In this document: in pieces, positions 5,973-7,410 of the stretch
Numbering within the stretch: the first letter of the stretch is position 1
Layout of the letters: each line of letters starts with the position of its first letter
Assembly (NCBI GenBank): GCA_947038135.1
Contig: CAMQVM010000072.1
Coordinates: 1 to 7,410, forward strand
Length of the DNA: 7,410 nucleotides
Source: an uncultured Rikenellaceae bacterium
GTDB taxonomy: Bacteria; Bacteroidota; Bacteroidia; Bacteroidales; Rikenellaceae
Direction: 5' to 3'
Made by a program: the position numbers and the translations under genes
Notes under the pieces: model-generated
Told to the model about the DNA's origin: nothing
What the model saw: the letters and a program-made list of their open reading frames with translations, nothing else
Databases searched by the model: none

Positions 5973-6740
5973 ATGAAATATTTTTTTGCTTCAGATGTTC
6001 ATCTAGGGTTACAATCTCCTCGGGGAGTAAAACAGACAGAAGAGCTATTTGTAAAATGGCTGCAAATGGTGCACAAAGAGCTATTGCTACATCCTATGGG
6101 TGAAAGGGGGCTGTTTCTTGTTGGTGATATATTTGATTTCTGGTTTGAGTATAAATACTCTGTACCTAAAGGTTTCATTGATACACTTTACTCTTTAAAA
6201 CAGATGAGTTTAGATGGCATAGATATATATATGTTTTGCGGTAATCATGATGCATGGCACCGTGGTTACTTAGAAAATGAGGTTGGGGCAAAACTTATCA
6301 AAGAGCCTAACTTTGAAATAATTTTAGGTGAATCGAGGTTTCATATTGAGCATGGAGATGCTATATTTGCTCGTTATAAGTTCGCATCTAAGGTGTTGTA
6401 TACTCTGTTTAGTAGCACCTTAATATATAGGTTATTTTCCTTTTTTACGCACTCTGATTTAGTCATGTCATTTGGAAGCAGATGGTCTAAACGCAACAGA
6501 GGCAAAAAAAGCATAGAGCATAAATTCACTGGTGAGAGCGAGCCAATGGCTAAGTTCGCAAGAGAATGCATAGCAGCAGGGCATGACACACAATACTTTG
6601 TATTTGGTCACTTGCATGGAGCTACACGCTATAAGCTCAACTCAACCTCCGAAATTATTATATTAGGACAATGGATTGACTCCACACCTATTTATGGAGT
6701 GTATGACGATTTAGGGTTTCGGTTAGAGGAGTTTGAATAA
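5973..6740 (+). CDS. lpxH: UDP-2,3-diacylglucosamine diphosphatase
   Basis: Calcineurin-like metallophosphoesterase that splits UDP-2,3-diacylglucosamine into lipid X and UMP, the fourth step of lipid A synthesis, at the inner face of the cytoplasmic membrane. All metal motifs are present: SDVHLG (Asp8, His10), GDIFDFW (Asp52), CGNHD (Asn91, His92), IEHGD (His127, Asp129) and FGHLHG (His213, His215). GDIFDFWFEY and the hydrophobic-basic cap (about 135-180, with FTHSDLVMSFGSRWS) set it apart from general phosphoesterases and fit LpxH-type enzymes. The length of 255 suits Bacteroidota LpxH, and nothing appears damaged. It starts 17 bases after the metal transporter stop and probably shares its transcript. 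The family identification is firm; assignment to LpxH over a paralogue rests on the motif set and the envelope context. Confidence 0.93.
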   Translation: MKYFFASDVHLGLQSPRGVKQTEELFVKWLQMVHKELLLHPMGERGLFLVGDIFDFWFEYKYSVPKGFIDTLYSLKQMSLDGIDIYMFCGNHDAWHRGYLENEVGAKLIKEPNFEIILGESRFHIEHGDAIFARYKFASKVLYTLFSSTLIYRLFSFFTHSDLVMSFGSRWSKRNRGKKSIEHKFTGESEPMAKFARECIAAGHDTQYFVFGHLHGATRYKLNSTSEIIILGQWIDSTPIYGVYDDLGFRLEEFE

Positions 6741-6764
6741 AATTTACTATTATTAATATTTAAA

Positions 6765-7343
6765 ATGTCAATTATGAAAAAAAGTTTATTAATCTTATCT
6801 TTTTGCCTACTGTTAGTAGGAGCAGCACGAGCTGGAGATGGCTTATATCTAGCACCAAAGTTCGGTATGAACTTCTCGAACTTCACTGGGTTGAAGCAAT
6901 CTGGGTTTAGTCCAGGTTTTAATGTTGGTTTATCAGGGGGTATAGATTTTGCCTTTATAGGAGTCGAGGCATCTGCTATGTATAGCAGAGTCACTGCTGA
7001 TCTATCTGATAATACTAAGGTGCACAGTAATTATATCTCAGTGCCCGTTGTTGCACGTCTATATTTTCTAGATCTTTTGTATATTTCGGCTGGTCCGCAG
7101 TTTGATTTTCATCTGTCATCAACAGTTAAGGTAGACTCACAAAAGACATCTTCTCCTGGATCACGCAAGGCATTAGTGTCGGGTGTTGTGGGCTGCGGAC
7201 TGCAATTTAGTCAGTTCGGTTTAGGATTTACCTACAACATAGGTTTCACGAATGTATTTACTAATATGTTTGATCAGTTTCAACCAGGTACATATAATGC
7301 TAAAAATCAAAACATGGCACTATGTGCTTCGTGGAGATTTTAG
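6765..7343 (+). CDS. Small outer-membrane beta-barrel protein (PorT-type/OMP_b-brl family)
   Basis: Predicted small outer-membrane barrel. A Sec signal peptide covers residues 1-23, with hydrophobic LLILSFCLLLVG and cleavage after ARA. The mature part begins GDGLYLAPKFGMNFSNFTG, the typical first strand of PorT-like Bacteroidota barrels, and continues as alternating strands with Gly/aromatic turns (GFNVGLSGGIDF, GVEASAMYSRV, YISAGPQFDF, LGFTYNIGFTNVF). It ends in ASWRF, a C-terminal aromatic residue as used for outer-membrane insertion by the BAM machinery. The length of 192 fits about eight strands. Met4 (ATG at 6774) gives MKKSLLIL and is probably the real start. The gene lies 24 bases after lpxH. 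Similarity to PorT is only at family level and does not imply type IX secretion. The 67 bases after the stop show no clear terminator or gene. Confidence 0.86.
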   Translation: MSIMKKSLLILSFCLLLVGAARAGDGLYLAPKFGMNFSNFTGLKQSGFSPGFNVGLSGGIDFAFIGVEASAMYSRVTADLSDNTKVHSNYISVPVVARLYFLDLLYISAGPQFDFHLSSTVKVDSQKTSSPGSRKALVSGVVGCGLQFSQFGLGFTYNIGFTNVFTNMFDQFQPGTYNAKNQNMALCASWRF

Positions 7344-7410
7344 TAGTCTTAGTGTAATGTCTGTAAGCATCCCATATAAGCCGTCTTTTTATGCAACATC
7401 AAAACATCTA

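Noticed and set aside
6692..6994. 100-codon minus-strand open frame across the lpxH end and the barrel protein start.
   Set aside because: It is antisense to two confident genes, its composition is unlike a real protein (Pro/Lys/Asn-rich without motif), and it has no recognisable homology.

Overview
The window looks like an ordinary, chromosomal, AT-rich stretch from a Bacteroidota genome, most likely order Bacteroidales. Four things point there. The lipoproteins belong to Bacteroidota-typical families (DUF4270, and DUF4369 fused to a thioredoxin fold). A PorT-type outer-membrane barrel is present. Candidate promoters match the Bacteroides -7 element TAnnTTTG. Start codons are preceded by A/T-rich leaders instead of clear Shine-Dalgarno sites. 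I see no mobile element, CRISPR array, tRNA or rRNA, and no sign of recent transfer.

Left half, minus strand, read right to left: a shortened glycogen/starch-synthase-like protein (2654-3475) is followed after 12 bases by a DUF4270 lipoprotein (1241-2641), apparently one transcript. It ends at a perfect 16-bp inverted repeat (1169-1211). topA (DNA topoisomerase I) starts next at 1101 and runs off the left edge, with only its first 367 codons visible. A candidate topA promoter overlaps the inverted repeat.

Middle: a 332-bp divergent intergenic region (3476-3807) separates the two gene groups and carries a TAnnTTTG element facing each way.

Right half, plus strand: four closely spaced genes (gaps of 39, 17 and 24 bases) look like one operon. 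They encode a DUF4369/thioredoxin-fold lipoprotein (3808-4986), a cation diffusion facilitator metal exporter (5026-5955), LpxH of lipid A synthesis (5973-6740), and a small outer-membrane beta-barrel protein (6765-7343). Apart from the inner-membrane metal transporter, the theme is the envelope: an anchored lipoprotein, lipid A synthesis and an outer-membrane protein.

I did not find a clear new multi-gene system. The best leads are two neighbouring, divergently transcribed proteins that keep an enzyme fold but appear to have lost the catalytic residues. The glycogen-synthase-like protein lacks the KxGGL motif, the active-site His and the whole second GT-B domain. The thioredoxin-like lipoprotein has no cysteine in its thioredoxin domain. 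The inverted repeat at the topA promoter is a third, more speculative lead.
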